DNA of 64,000 bases, taken from the NCBI RefSeq assembly GCF_004959935.1, contig NZ_SMYN01000003.1:1-64000 (forward strand). Direction: 5' to 3'. The notes beneath the pieces are model-generated. The model searched no databases, was not told the origin of the DNA, and saw only the letters and a list, made by a program, of their open reading frames with translations. Of the stretch, positions 56,274 through 64,000 are shown in pieces (the stretch's first letter is position 1; every line of letters starts with the position of its first letter). A program made the position numbers and the translations under genes. Origin of the DNA: Falsirhodobacter xinxiangensis. GTDB taxonomy: Bacteria; Pseudomonadota; Alphaproteobacteria; Rhodobacterales; Rhodobacteraceae.

Positions 56274-56672
56274 TCAGAGGTCGATGCCAAGCGCCTGCAT
56301 ATGTCCTGCGGCGCTGTCCCCCTCGGTCCATCCGGTGCCCGAGCCGACGACGCAGTTGACCCCATCCGCGCGGACATAGCTAACGGTCCATGTGCCAAAC
56401 TCGTCCGAGGCCCAGAAACGGAAGCTGGTGCCGTTGGGATTCATGGCGGCAAGCATGACTTCCTCGCCATATTCCTCGCCCAAGGTCACGGCAAGCGTGT
56501 CCGCCTGATCGCAATAGGGGTCGGTCGGCAGCTGTGCCTCGCCGATGCGGGGCATCGCGTCATAGACCGCAAGGTCGATAGGAGGGGTTTCGGGCCGGAT
56601 CGCGGCAAAGGCGGGCAGTGCCGTGGTGGCGATCGCAGCCAAGGCCAAGGCCGGGCGCGAAAGTTTGGTCAT
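56274..56672 (-). CDS. Small secreted protein of unknown function, 132 aa
   Basis: The 132-residue precursor has a signal peptide (MTKLSRPALALAAIATTALP, cleavage after AFA). The mature part has two cysteines (near residues 55 and 107), probably a disulfide, and the pattern FGTWTVSYVRADGVNCVVGSGTGW, seen in several short periplasmic proteins of Rhodobacteraceae, but I know of no function. AAGGGAAG precedes the ATG. A perfect EcfG-type promoter lies 26 bases upstream, so stress induction is likely. It is divergent from the HD hydrolase. Confidence 0.75.
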   Translation of the reverse strand: MTKLSRPALALAAIATTALPAFAAIRPETPPIDLAVYDAMPRIGEAQLPTDPYCDQADTLAVTLGEEYGEEVMLAAMNPNGTSFRFWASDEFGTWTVSYVRADGVNCVVGSGTGWTEGDSAAGHMQALGIDL

Positions 56673-56697
56673 GATCTTCCCTTTCTGACGCCATTCC

Positions 56698-56722
56698 AAC
56701 GCAGAAGCGGCCGCGATGTTCC
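56698..56722 (-). promoter_or_regulatory. EcfG-type promoter, perfect GGAAC-N16-CGTT
   Basis: On the minus strand GGAAC (56722-56718), a 16-base spacer and CGTT (56701-56698) match the consensus exactly, 26 bases before the start of the 132-residue secreted protein. Confidence 0.65.
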
Positions 56723-56801
56723 AAGATGGGCAGATGCCAGCTTTTCGCGGCACGTCCGCGGCGCTATCTGTGCGGCTTCGGAAACGGTTGGCGATCGCGA
56801 T

Positions 56802-57395
56802 ATGACACGGGCATGGCAAAGAATGCTTTCAGGCCGCAGACTGGATCTGCTGGACCCGACACCGATGGATATCGAGATCGAGGACATCGCGCATGGCCTT
56901 GCGTTCGTTGCGCGCTGGAACGGGCAGACAACGGGGGATTTCCCCTATTCGGTGGCCGAACATTCGCTGCTGGTCGAGGAGATCTTCGGCCGCCTGAACC
57001 CTGCGGCGACGGCGGCGGATCGTCTGGCGGCCCTGCTGCACGATGCACCGGAATATGTCATCGGCGACATGATCAGCCCGGTCAAAGCCGCGGTGGGTGC
57101 GGCTTACGGCGATCTGGATGCGCGGCTGACGGCGGCGGTCCATATCCGCTTCGGACTTCCTGCGGCGCTGCCGCCGGCGTTGAAACGGGCGATCAAGCGC
57201 GCGGACCGGATTTCGGCACATATGGAGGCGACCCAGATCGCGGGCTTCACCGAAAGGGAGGCGCTGCGCTTCTTCGGCAAACCGGATCGGGCGGTGACGG
57301 ATGGTCTTGAAATCCGTCTGCGCCCACCGGTCGAAGTTCGGTCCGAATTCGTCGCCCGCCATGCAATTCTGCTGGCGGGCGGAAACAATGTTTAG
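56802..57395 (+). CDS. HD-domain phosphohydrolase (YfbR-like)
   Basis: The 197-residue cytoplasmic protein has the HD motif pattern of YfbR-type 5'-nucleotidases: AEHSLLVEE, then LLHDAPEYVIGD (metal-binding His-Asp) and a later Asp in IKRADRISA. YfbR cleaves deoxyribonucleoside 5'-monophosphates; the exact substrate here is not shown. The ATG at 56802 has a poor ribosome site. Its TAG stop overlaps the TAA stop of the convergent H-NS-like gene. Confidence 0.8.
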   Translation: MTRAWQRMLSGRRLDLLDPTPMDIEIEDIAHGLAFVARWNGQTTGDFPYSVAEHSLLVEEIFGRLNPAATAADRLAALLHDAPEYVIGDMISPVKAAVGAAYGDLDARLTAAVHIRFGLPAALPPALKRAIKRADRISAHMEATQIAGFTEREALRFFGKPDRAVTDGLEIRLRPPVEVRSEFVARHAILLAGGNNV

Positions 57396-57703
57396 TTGAT
57401 TTCCAGTTCGGCAGGTTCCTTGCCGGACTCGATTGCCTCGATATACCAGCGCGGTTTGCGTCCCCGGCCCGACCAGGTGTCATCCGCATTGTTCGGGTTT
57501 GCGAAACGGGGCGCAGTCGCCGGACGTTTCTTCTGCGTCTGCGCGTCCACCAATTCAGAAAGAGAAAATCCAAGATCCCGCGCACTTGCCTCAAGTTGCG
57601 TCAGCGCCTCGCGCTTTCGACGATCCTCGTAAGTGGCTATGGCCTTGCCGACCCGCGACTGAAGATCCTTGAGTTCTTTCAGGGAAAGGTTGTTCAGTTC
57701 CAT
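57392..57703 (-). CDS. hvrA: H-NS-family regulator HvrA
   Basis: The 103-residue protein has an N-terminal coiled-coil dimerisation segment (LKELKDLQSRVGKAI) and the C-terminal DNA-binding motif WSGRGRKPRWY. In R. capsulatus HvrA is the low-light trans-activator of photosynthesis and nitrogen-fixation genes, encoded next to regA and senC as here. A possible promoter (TTGCGA-N18-TACACC) lies upstream, so it may be expressed apart from regA. Confidence 0.9.
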   Translation of the reverse strand: MELNNLSLKELKDLQSRVGKAIATYEDRRKREALTQLEASARDLGFSLSELVDAQTQKKRPATAPRFANPNNADDTWSGRGRKPRWYIEAIESGKEPAELEIN

Positions 57704-57818
57704 ATCGATTCTTTATTCCTTGTGCTCCGAAAATGGAGACAGATCCGGTGTAGCCCCGGAAAACAAACTATCGCAACATGATTGGAAAAGATACGACCCT
57801 GTCCTTTTGGCCATTCAA

Positions 57819-58373
57819 TTATTTGGGACTGCGTTTGGCAAGAATCCGCTGCAATGTGCGCCGGTGCATATTAAGCCGCCGCGCCGTTTCCGAAACGTTC
57901 CGATCGCACATTTCATAGACGCGCTGGATATGTTCCCACCGCACGCGATCCGCCGACATCGGGTTTTCCGGCGGCTCGGGCAGCGCCTCGCCATTGGCCA
58001 AAAGGGCATTGGTCACTTCATTGGCGTCCGCAGGTTTGGACAGGTAATCCGTCGCCCCGATCTTGACCGCCGCAACCGCCGTCGCAATGGCGCCATATCC
58101 CGTCAGCACGACGATCCGGCAATCCGGGCGCCGCTCGCGCAGCGTCTCGACCACGTCCAGACCGTTGCCGTCCTCCAGCCGCAGATCGACCACCGCATAG
58201 GCCGGGGGGCGGGATTTCGCGATGGCCTGCCCCTCGGCGACGCTTTCGGCCGTTTTGGGAATGAAGCCGCGCTTTTCCATCGCCTTGGCCAGACGTTTCA
58301 CAAAGGATTCGTCATCATCGACCAGCAACAATGTCCGGTCCGCGCCAAGTTCGGGATGCGTGTCTTCAGCCAT
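57819..58373 (-). CDS. regA: Redox response regulator RegA (PrrA/ActR family)
   Basis: RegA is the DNA-binding partner of RegB and controls photosynthesis, respiration, CO2 and nitrogen fixation genes in response to redox state. The 184-residue protein has acids at 19-21 (VDDDE), phospho-acceptor Asp63 in VVDLRLEDG, a proline linker (EPPENP) and a Fis-type C-terminal helix-turn-helix (SETARRLNMHRRTLQRIL). AAGGGAA precedes the ATG. Sequence and position are as in R. capsulatus. Confidence 0.97.
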   Translation of the reverse strand: MAEDTHPELGADRTLLLVDDDESFVKRLAKAMEKRGFIPKTAESVAEGQAIAKSRPPAYAVVDLRLEDGNGLDVVETLRERRPDCRIVVLTGYGAIATAVAAVKIGATDYLSKPADANEVTNALLANGEALPEPPENPMSADRVRWEHIQRVYEMCDRNVSETARRLNMHRRTLQRILAKRSPK

Positions 58374-58423
58374 TCGGTTCCCTTTCGATAATCAACTTAC
58401 AATCGCCCCGCAGCCCGGTCAAA

Positions 58424-59038
58424 TCAGCCCGCTTCCGCGAAACAGGCGACGCGATCCGCCATCTGTTCCGCAGTGACCTCGCGGCGGAAGAAATCCATGA
58501 ACCCTTCGCCCGGCATCATCAGATAGGTGAAGGTGGTATGGTCCACCAGATAAAAGCCGTCCTCGGCTTTCTGCGCCTGATAATAGACCTTGTAGGCATC
58601 CGCTGCCGCCTTCACCTGATCCTCGGACCCGGACAGACCCACCATGCGCGGATGCATCATTTCGGCGTATTCGCCCATCACCTCAGGCGTATCGCGGGCG
58701 GGGTCGACAGAAATGAAAACGGGCTTAACGTCGATGCCGCGTTCTTCCAATATATCCACCGCCTCGGCATTCCGCTGGTTGTCGAAAGGGCAGACATCCG
58801 GACAAAATGTATAGCCGAAATAGACAAGTGTCGGCCCGGTAATCACATCGGCATCGGTGACGGAATTGCCCTGCCCATCGATCAATTCGAAAGGCCCGCC
58901 GATGGTGCCGCCCCCGACCTGACCTTCGCGGCATTGCGCGTATTTGTCCGAGGATTTGCCGAAGACGATCAGCCCGCCGGTCACGCCAAGCGCAGCCGCC
59001 AGGACGCCTGCCGCCAGCAGAGCATATGTTTTCTTCAT
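58424..59038 (-). CDS. senC: SCO1/SenC/PrrC copper protein
   Basis: SenC is a membrane-anchored periplasmic copper chaperone for cytochrome oxidase assembly that also affects the Reg system. The 204-residue protein has an N-terminal signal anchor (residues 4-26) and a thioredoxin-like domain with the metal ligands CPDVC (79-83) and His167 in VDHTTF. GGGGAGTGGGAAG precedes the ATG at 59038. It is upstream of regA on the same strand and divergent from regB. Confidence 0.95.
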   Translation of the reverse strand: MKKTYALLAAGVLAAALGVTGGLIVFGKSSDKYAQCREGQVGGGTIGGPFELIDGQGNSVTDADVITGPTLVYFGYTFCPDVCPFDNQRNAEAVDILEERGIDVKPVFISVDPARDTPEVMGEYAEMMHPRMVGLSGSEDQVKAAADAYKVYYQAQKAEDGFYLVDHTTFTYLMMPGEGFMDFFRREVTAEQMADRVACFAEAG

Positions 59039-59124
59039 CTTCCCACTCCCCTCGGATCGGCGCATTGATCCCCCATGCGGGCGGGCATAACAATGGGCCT
59101 TATTGTCCCGGTCACGGAATTGCG

Positions 59125-60486
59125 ATGACATCCCACCCAAAGGGTCTTCTGCCGCGCGGCGACTGGTTGCGCCTTCGCACCCTCATCACGCTGCGCTGGA
59201 TGACGATTGCGGGCCAGCTTGCCGCCATCACCTATGCCTACAGGGTGCTGGACGTGCATCTGCCGATCAGCCTTTGCTATCTGGCGGTGGTCGCGGCAAT
59301 CTGCGCCAACCTCGCCTCGGCATTCGCCTTTCCCGGCAACCGCCGCCTGACCGAAACCGAGGCGATGCTGACGCTGATCTTCGACATGGTGCAGCTGACG
59401 GTGCTGATCTATCTGACCGGGGGGCTGTCAAACCCGTTCGTGCTGCTGATCCTTGCGCCGGTCGTCATTTCCGCCTCGGCGCTTGGTCTTGCGACCACCA
59501 TCGCCATTGCTGTCTGCGCCGCCGTGCTGGTCAGTTTCGTGACCGTGTATCACCTGCCGATGGAGCTTTCGGACGGATCGCTTCTGGTCACGCCGCAGCT
59601 TTTCACCTTCGGGTTCTGGCTGTCGATGGTAATCGGGATCGGCTTCACCTCGGTCTATGCACGGCAGGTCTCGACCGAGATCCGTTCCACCTCGAACGCG
59701 CTGCTGGCGACGCAGATGGCGCTGGCGCGCGAGCAGAAGCTGACCGACCTTGGCGGCGTGGTCGCGGCGGCGGCGCATGAGTTGGGAACGCCGCTTGCCA
59801 CGATCAAGCTCGTCTCGGCCGAGCTGATGGAGGAGTTGAAGGACCACCCCGATCTGGCCGAGGATGCGGCCCTGATCCGCGATCAGGCCAACCGCTGCCG
59901 CGACATCCTGCAATCCATGGGCCGCGCGGGCAAGGACGACCCCCATATGCGCCAGGCCCCCCTGTCGGCCCTGCTGCGCGACGCGGCAGAGCCGCATCTG
60001 GCCCGCGGAAAGGCGGTCGAATTCACCTTCCTGCCGCTTGAGGATGGCGACGAGCGGATGCCGACCGTTCTGCGCAGCGCCGAGTTGATCCACGGGCTGC
60101 GCAACCTGATCCAGAACGCGGTGGACTTTTCCCGCAGCACCGTCTGGATCGACGGCTGCTGGGATGACGAGACGATCCTCGTCCGCATCGTCGATGACGG
60201 CAGCGGCTTCTCCTCGCAGATCATCGGGCGCATCGGCGAGCCTTTCGTGCGGTCCCGCAGGACCGAGACGCGGCCCGAATACGAAGGCATGGGCCTTGGC
60301 CTGTTCATCGCCAAGACGCTGCTGGAACGCACCGGCGCGCGGCTGCGCTTTGCCAATGCCGCAGATCCCTTCCTCGATCCGCAGGAACGTCTGGGCCGCA
60401 GCGGCGCCGTGGTCGAGGTGATCTGGCCCCGCGACGCGCTGGAGCCGGAGGATGGGCCGCTGGGCGACAACCTTCCCTTCGGCTAA
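59125..60486 (+). CDS. regB: Redox sensor histidine kinase RegB (PrrB)
   Basis: RegB is a membrane kinase that senses quinone redox state and phosphorylates RegA. The 453-residue protein has six membrane helices (residues about 20-175), the ubiquinone-binding heptapeptide GGLSNPF (99-105), the phospho-acceptor His218 in AAAHELGTPLAT, the redox-active Cys258 in NRCRDIL, and an ATPase domain with GMGLGLFIAKTL. Positions are shifted by seven from R. capsulatus His225 and Cys265, which supports the start at 59125. Confidence 0.96.
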   Translation: MTSHPKGLLPRGDWLRLRTLITLRWMTIAGQLAAITYAYRVLDVHLPISLCYLAVVAAICANLASAFAFPGNRRLTETEAMLTLIFDMVQLTVLIYLTGGLSNPFVLLILAPVVISASALGLATTIAIAVCAAVLVSFVTVYHLPMELSDGSLLVTPQLFTFGFWLSMVIGIGFTSVYARQVSTEIRSTSNALLATQMALAREQKLTDLGGVVAAAAHELGTPLATIKLVSAELMEELKDHPDLAEDAALIRDQANRCRDILQSMGRAGKDDPHMRQAPLSALLRDAAEPHLARGKAVEFTFLPLEDGDERMPTVLRSAELIHGLRNLIQNAVDFSRSTVWIDGCWDDETILVRIVDDGSGFSSQIIGRIGEPFVRSRRTETRPEYEGMGLGLFIAKTLLERTGARLRFANAADPFLDPQERLGRSGAVVEVIWPRDALEPEDGPLGDNLPFG

Positions 60487-60537
60487 AGTGGCAAATTGCC
60501 CACAGGTTGCAATCATTCTTGCATTGGCAATCTAAGG

Positions 60538-60552
60538 TTAACCGATTGTTAA
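60538..60552 (+). promoter_or_regulatory. CtrA-binding site TTAA-N7-TTAA
   Basis: TTAA (60538-60541), seven bases, TTAA (60549-60552) match the full CtrA consensus. The site lies in the regB-divL gap, 58 bases upstream of the divL start, in an AT-rich patch. It could control divL directly. Confidence 0.65.
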
Positions 60553-60610
60553 TGAACTCGGCCCAAACGTGCAGCACCTTGCCGGCATGCCCGGACGCTT
60601 GCGGTGAAAC

Positions 60611-62140
60611 ATGCACGAACTCAGTCTGCGTCTCGTTCTTGAAGTCGGGGCGATCGCCATTTTGGCCGCAACCGCAGGCTTCTTTCTGATCTCGGCCGCC
60701 TCTGCGCGCGAGCGGTCGCGCGACAGCGTCTTCCGCGCCGAAGGCCCCGGCACCGTCTTCATCTTCGACGGCGAGGCGTTGCTGGACGCGACGCCCTCGG
60801 CGCGGCGGCTGCTGTCGGTGTCGCAGCAGGGCGCGCGCGGCGGTCCCTGGGCGCGGCTGATGGCCTATCTCGCGCCGCGGTTTCCGGGGTGCGAGGAACA
60901 GTTGCGCCATCTGGTGACCGAAGGCGCGCTGCTTCTGCATGCCTCGGGTCAGCATGCCGAAGGGCTGACGCTGAACGCGGAATATGGCGGCGGGTTGACA
61001 CGGATCACCCTGTCGGACCTTGCCGAAGCGCCCGGCGATCCCTTGGCCCACCGTGCGCAGGCGGCGGAACTGGCCGAATTGCGCGCCGCCATGTCCGCCG
61101 CACCCTTCATGGCGTGGCGCGAGGCGGGCGGCGAGGTGGTCTGGGCCAACGCCGCCTATCTTGCCGCAGCCCTGCACCGCCTTCCGGGCGGAGAGGAGAT
61201 CGGCTGGCCCCTGCCGCGCCTGTTCCCAAGCGCGGCGGATGCGCGCGCACGGCTTGACGACGGCAAGGCGGGCCTCTGGTTCGACCTCAATCATTTCGAC
61301 GATGCGGGCGGCGACAGGCTGGTCTTCGCGCTGCCCATCGACGGCGCGGTTCAGGCGGAAACCTCCCTGCGCGAATTCAAGCAGACGCTGACGCGGACCT
61401 TCGCGGACCTGCCGATCGGCCTTGCCATCTTCGACCGCCAGCGCCAGCTTGCGATGTTCAACCCGGCCCTCATGGACCTGTCGGGCCTTCAGCCCGATTT
61501 CCTGTCGCGCCGCCCGACCCTGTTTGCCGTGCTGGATGCGATGCGCGACCGCAGCATGATCCCCGAACCCAAGGATTACCGTGGCTGGCGCAACCAGATG
61601 ACCGATCTGGAAAAGGCCGCCTCGACCGGCGGATACGAGGAAACGTGGAGCCTGCCCTCCGGCCAGACCTATCGCGTCATCGGCCGTCCGCACCCGAACG
61701 GCGCGCTGGCGCTCATGTTCGAGGATATCTCGACCGAGATGACCCGCACGCGCCGCTATCGTGCCGATCTGGAACTGGGCCAGTCGGTGATCGACGCGGT
61801 GGACGAGGCGATCGTCGTCTTTTCCCAAGGCGGGCAGTTGGTCATGTCCAACGCCGCCTATTCCGACCTTTGGCGCCACGATCCCGCAGGCGGGCTGAAC
61901 GACGAGGGCATCGGCGCCCTTTGCGGCCATTGGCGGCGCATGTGCGCACCGACCCCGCTTTGGGTCGATGTGGAACATTTCGTCGTCAGCCTCGGCCCGC
62001 GCGAGGCGCAGATCGGCATCGCGCGCCTGACCGATGGGCGGGCGGTGCAGTGCCGCATGACGCCCCTGCCCGGCGGCGCGACGCTGATCGGCTTTCATAT
62101 CGTCACGGCCGATGCCGAACCCGCCCGCATCGCTGTCTGA
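60611..62140 (+). CDS. divL: DivL-like PAS-domain protein without kinase domain
   Basis: The 509-residue protein has one N-terminal membrane helix (residues 8-28), several PAS-like domains (first near 45-130, then around 155, 285 and 390) and ends without any HisKA or ATPase domain. Caulobacter DivL has such PAS domains plus a pseudokinase and tunes the CckA-ChpT-CtrA relay; in R. capsulatus DivL is described as a PAS-domain protein that affects CtrA and gene transfer agent. The genes after it (tsaE-amgK, murU) fit the alphaproteobacterial divL context. The identity rests on architecture and context. Confidence 0.75.
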   Translation: MHELSLRLVLEVGAIAILAATAGFFLISAASARERSRDSVFRAEGPGTVFIFDGEALLDATPSARRLLSVSQQGARGGPWARLMAYLAPRFPGCEEQLRHLVTEGALLLHASGQHAEGLTLNAEYGGGLTRITLSDLAEAPGDPLAHRAQAAELAELRAAMSAAPFMAWREAGGEVVWANAAYLAAALHRLPGGEEIGWPLPRLFPSAADARARLDDGKAGLWFDLNHFDDAGGDRLVFALPIDGAVQAETSLREFKQTLTRTFADLPIGLAIFDRQRQLAMFNPALMDLSGLQPDFLSRRPTLFAVLDAMRDRSMIPEPKDYRGWRNQMTDLEKAASTGGYEETWSLPSGQTYRVIGRPHPNGALALMFEDISTEMTRTRRYRADLELGQSVIDAVDEAIVVFSQGGQLVMSNAAYSDLWRHDPAGGLNDEGIGALCGHWRRMCAPTPLWVDVEHFVVSLGPREAQIGIARLTDGRAVQCRMTPLPGGATLIGFHIVTADAEPARIAV

Positions 62141-62181
62141 ACACCCTTGCACCTGCGGGCGGCTGCGGCCATGTTCCGGGC

Positions 62182-63561
62182 ATGTTCCTGACCGCCCTGA
62201 CCCTGCCGCTTGCCACCGATGACGACACCGCCGAACTGGGCGCGGACCTTGCGCGGGTTCTGCACCCGGGCGATGCGGTGCTTCTGGAAGGCGGCATCGG
62301 CGCGGGCAAGACGCATCTGTGCCGCGCCCTGATCCGCGCCGCGCTGGGCAGATACGAGGATGTCCCCTCGCCCACCTTCACGCTGGTCCAGACCTATGAC
62401 GCGCCAGATTTCGAGGTCTGGCATGCGGACCTTTATCGCCTGTCCCACCCGGACGAGGCGATGGAACTGGGGCTGGACAGCGCGATGGAAGATGCCGTCT
62501 GCCTGATCGAATGGCCGGATCGGCTGGGCGATCTGACGCCCGATCACGCGCTGCACCTGCGGTTGGAGATTGACGGCGAAGGCCGCATCGCGACGCTGCG
62601 CTGCACGCGCCCCGGCCTGCTGGACGATCTGCGCCGCGTGCAGGGCGAAAGGATCGCGCCGGGGGATGCTGTGCCGCTGGCAGGCGACGCCTCGGCCCGG
62701 CGATATTCGCGCGTGGGCGGCCATGTGCTGATGGACGCACCGCCCGGAACCGGCGACGATCCCGCCGATTTCGTGCGCATCACGGATCATCTGGCGGGGC
62801 TTGGCCTGTCGCCGCCCGCGATCGTCGCGCAGGATCTGCCGCGCGGGTTCCTGCTGCTGGAGGATCTGGGCGACGACGTCTTCGCCCGTCTGCTGGACCG
62901 CGACCCGGCCCGAGAGGCGGAGCTTTACGCCCCCGCGACCGACGTGCTGCGGCATCTGCAATCCGCGCCTGCGCCCGCCCTGCCCGATCTTTCGGCGCGC
63001 GATTGGGCCACGGCGATCCTGCCCGCCTATGACTGGTATCGCCGCCTTGCCACCGGCGATCGCGGCGATCCCGAACCGACGATAGCTGCGCTGGAAGATG
63101 CCATCCGCGCCCATGCCGATGGTCCCCGCGTGATGATCCTGCGCGATTACCATGCCGAAAACCTGCTCTGGCTGCCCGCGCGCAAGGGGTTGGCCCGGGT
63201 CGGGCTGCTGGACTTCCAACTCGCGCAGATGGGGCAACCGGCTTACGATCTCGTCTCGCTTCTGCAGGATGCGCGGCGTGATGTGTCGCCGGAAACCGAA
63301 GCGGCGATGATCGAAAGGTTCGACCCGTCCGAGGCGTTTCGCGCCAGCTATGCCGTGTTCGGCGCACAGCGCGGACTTCGCATCCTTGGCATCTTTGCGC
63401 GGCTGTCGGCGCAAGGCAAACCGGGCTATCTGCGGCTGATCCCGCGCGTCTGGGCGCAGGTGCAAAGGAACCTCGCCCATCCGGCGCTGGCGAGGGTCGC
63501 CCCGGACCTGCCCGAACCCACCCCCGAGGTTCTGGAAAGGATCGCCGCATGTTGCCCCTGA
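62182..63561 (+). CDS. tsaE: TsaE - AmgK-type phosphotransferase fusion
   Basis: The 459-residue protein joins two activities. Residues 1-150 are TsaE, the ATPase of the complex that makes threonylcarbamoyl-adenosine in tRNA, with Walker A GGIGAGKT (37-44) and the SPTFTLVQTY and HADLYRL motifs. Residues about 165-459 are an aminoglycoside-phosphotransferase-fold sugar kinase like AmgK, with LRDYHAENLLWL and LLDFQLAQMGQPAYDLVSLLQDAR, which phosphorylates MurNAc/GlcNAc for peptidoglycan recycling. There is no stop or frameshift at the junction. Such fusions are known in Rhodobacteraceae. It overlaps the next gene by 13 bases. Confidence 0.88.
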   Translation: MFLTALTLPLATDDDTAELGADLARVLHPGDAVLLEGGIGAGKTHLCRALIRAALGRYEDVPSPTFTLVQTYDAPDFEVWHADLYRLSHPDEAMELGLDSAMEDAVCLIEWPDRLGDLTPDHALHLRLEIDGEGRIATLRCTRPGLLDDLRRVQGERIAPGDAVPLAGDASARRYSRVGGHVLMDAPPGTGDDPADFVRITDHLAGLGLSPPAIVAQDLPRGFLLLEDLGDDVFARLLDRDPAREAELYAPATDVLRHLQSAPAPALPDLSARDWATAILPAYDWYRRLATGDRGDPEPTIAALEDAIRAHADGPRVMILRDYHAENLLWLPARKGLARVGLLDFQLAQMGQPAYDLVSLLQDARRDVSPETEAAMIERFDPSEAFRASYAVFGAQRGLRILGIFARLSAQGKPGYLRLIPRVWAQVQRNLAHPALARVAPDLPEPTPEVLERIAACCP

Positions 63562-64000
63562 TGCTGTTCGCCGCCGGTCTTGGCACCCGCATGGGCGCGC
63601 TGACCGCGAACCGTCCGAAGCCGATGATCCCGGTGGCGGGCAAGCCGCTGATCGACCACGCGCTGGACATCGCGCGGGGCGCGGGCATCACCAGGATCGT
63701 CGCCAACACGCATTACCTGCCGGACCAGATCGCCGCGCATGTCGATATCCCGCTGTCCTATGAGCCGGAGTTGCTGGAAACCGGGGGCGGTCTGCGCGCG
63801 GCGCTGCCGCTTCTGGGCGACGGGCCTGTGATGACGTTGAACACCGATGCCGTCTGGACCGGGGCGAACCCGCTGACGCAACTTCTGGCGGCATGGAATC
63901 CGGCGCGGATGGACGGACTGCTCTTGCTGCTGCCTGCCGACCGCGCGACGGGGCATCGCGGCACCGGGGACTTCATCGGCGATCCACTGGTGCGGGCGAA
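63549..64000 (+). CDS. murU: MurU-like nucleotidyltransferase (3' end outside window)
   Basis: The first 150 codons are present. The N-terminus MLFAAGLGTRMGALTANRPK has the sugar-nucleotidyltransferase signature (GLGTRM...PKPM), followed by VAGKPLIDHAL and VMTLNTDAVW. MurU adds UMP to MurNAc 1-phosphate made by AmgK, so this gene continues the recycling pathway of the preceding kinase domain. The start overlaps the stop of the fusion gene. The C-terminal part lies beyond the end of the window. Confidence 0.85.
   Translation, partial: MLPLMLFAAGLGTRMGALTANRPKPMIPVAGKPLIDHALDIARGAGITRIVANTHYLPDQIAAHVDIPLSYEPELLETGGGLRAALPLLGDGPVMTLNTDAVWTGANPLTQLLAAWNPARMDGLLLLLPADRATGHRGTGDFIGDPLVRA

Noticed and set aside
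59039-59124. FNR box or RegA site between senC and regB
   Set aside because: Only ACAAT-N7-ATTGT and a lone TTGAT were found; neither fits TTGAT-N4-ATCAA.

Overview
The window is high-GC DNA from an alphaproteobacterium, almost certainly a member of the Rhodobacteraceae (Rhodobacter/Paracoccus type). The evidence is the petABC cytochrome bc1 operon, the redox locus ahcY - hvrA - regA - senC - regB in the order known from Rhodobacter capsulatus, a DivL-like PAS protein followed by a TsaE/phosphotransferase fusion and a MurU-like gene, a 41-residue ribosomal protein L36, and a TTAA-N7-TTAA CtrA box. Everything looks chromosomal. I see no prophage, insertion sequence, CRISPR array, rRNA operon or replication origin. 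Genes are packed tightly; no gene-free stretch exceeds 300 bases, and the longest is 25923-26212.

Layout. 0.1-8 kb: periplasmic methionine sulfoxide reductase (msrPQ), clpB behind an RpoH-type promoter, two uncharacterised conserved genes, pyrF, a small membrane protein and aroC. 8-11 kb: thiamine ABC importer thiBPQ behind a TPP riboswitch. 11-14 kb: petABC, convergent with and overlapping thiQ. 14-18.3 kb: a TerC protein, a small unknown gene, and a three-gene envelope operon (CDP-alcohol phosphotransferase, sulfatase-like membrane protein, LPG-synthase-like membrane protein). 18.3-28.7 kb: rpmJ, tRNA-Val(GAC), N-formylglutamate amidohydrolase, DinB, a TonB-dependent receptor, an EamA transporter, HU, AMP nucleosidase, a stress-type SDR and TreZ. 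28.8-31.9 kb: a second TPP riboswitch driving ykoF-like and thiXZY-like genes, a predicted HMP (thiamine pyrimidine) importer. 31.9-35 kb: a second stress-type SDR divergent from otsBA. 35-40 kb: a tetR - adaptor - RND efflux operon. 40-44 kb: bacteriophytochrome, single-domain response regulator and REC-HWE kinase. 44-52 kb: a secreted three-module protein and a GntR-controlled glycolate/lactate locus (permease, glcDEF). 52-54.8 kb: an ABC-exporter-like protein with a degenerate ATPase domain paired with a P-loop protein, and a DUF2853 gene. 54.8-64 kb: ahcY, a small secreted protein, an HD hydrolase, the reg locus, divL, tsaE-amgK fusion and the start of a murU-like gene.

The strongest non-obvious pattern is regulatory. 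Six start-proximal sites match GGAAC-N16/17-NGTT, the promoter form of the alphaproteobacterial general-stress sigma factor EcfG; two match the full GGAAC-N16-CGTT consensus. They precede an 83-aa unknown protein, a 105-aa membrane protein, both stress-type SDRs, a 132-aa secreted protein and the phytochrome - regulator - HWE kinase operon. HWE kinases often feed PhyR, which controls EcfG, so the last operon may be a red/far-red light input to the stress response that is itself part of the regulon. Other points of interest are a CtrA box upstream of divL, a pseudo-ATPase ABC protein, a candidate structured RNA between amn and the first SDR, and several convergent gene pairs whose stop codons touch or overlap.
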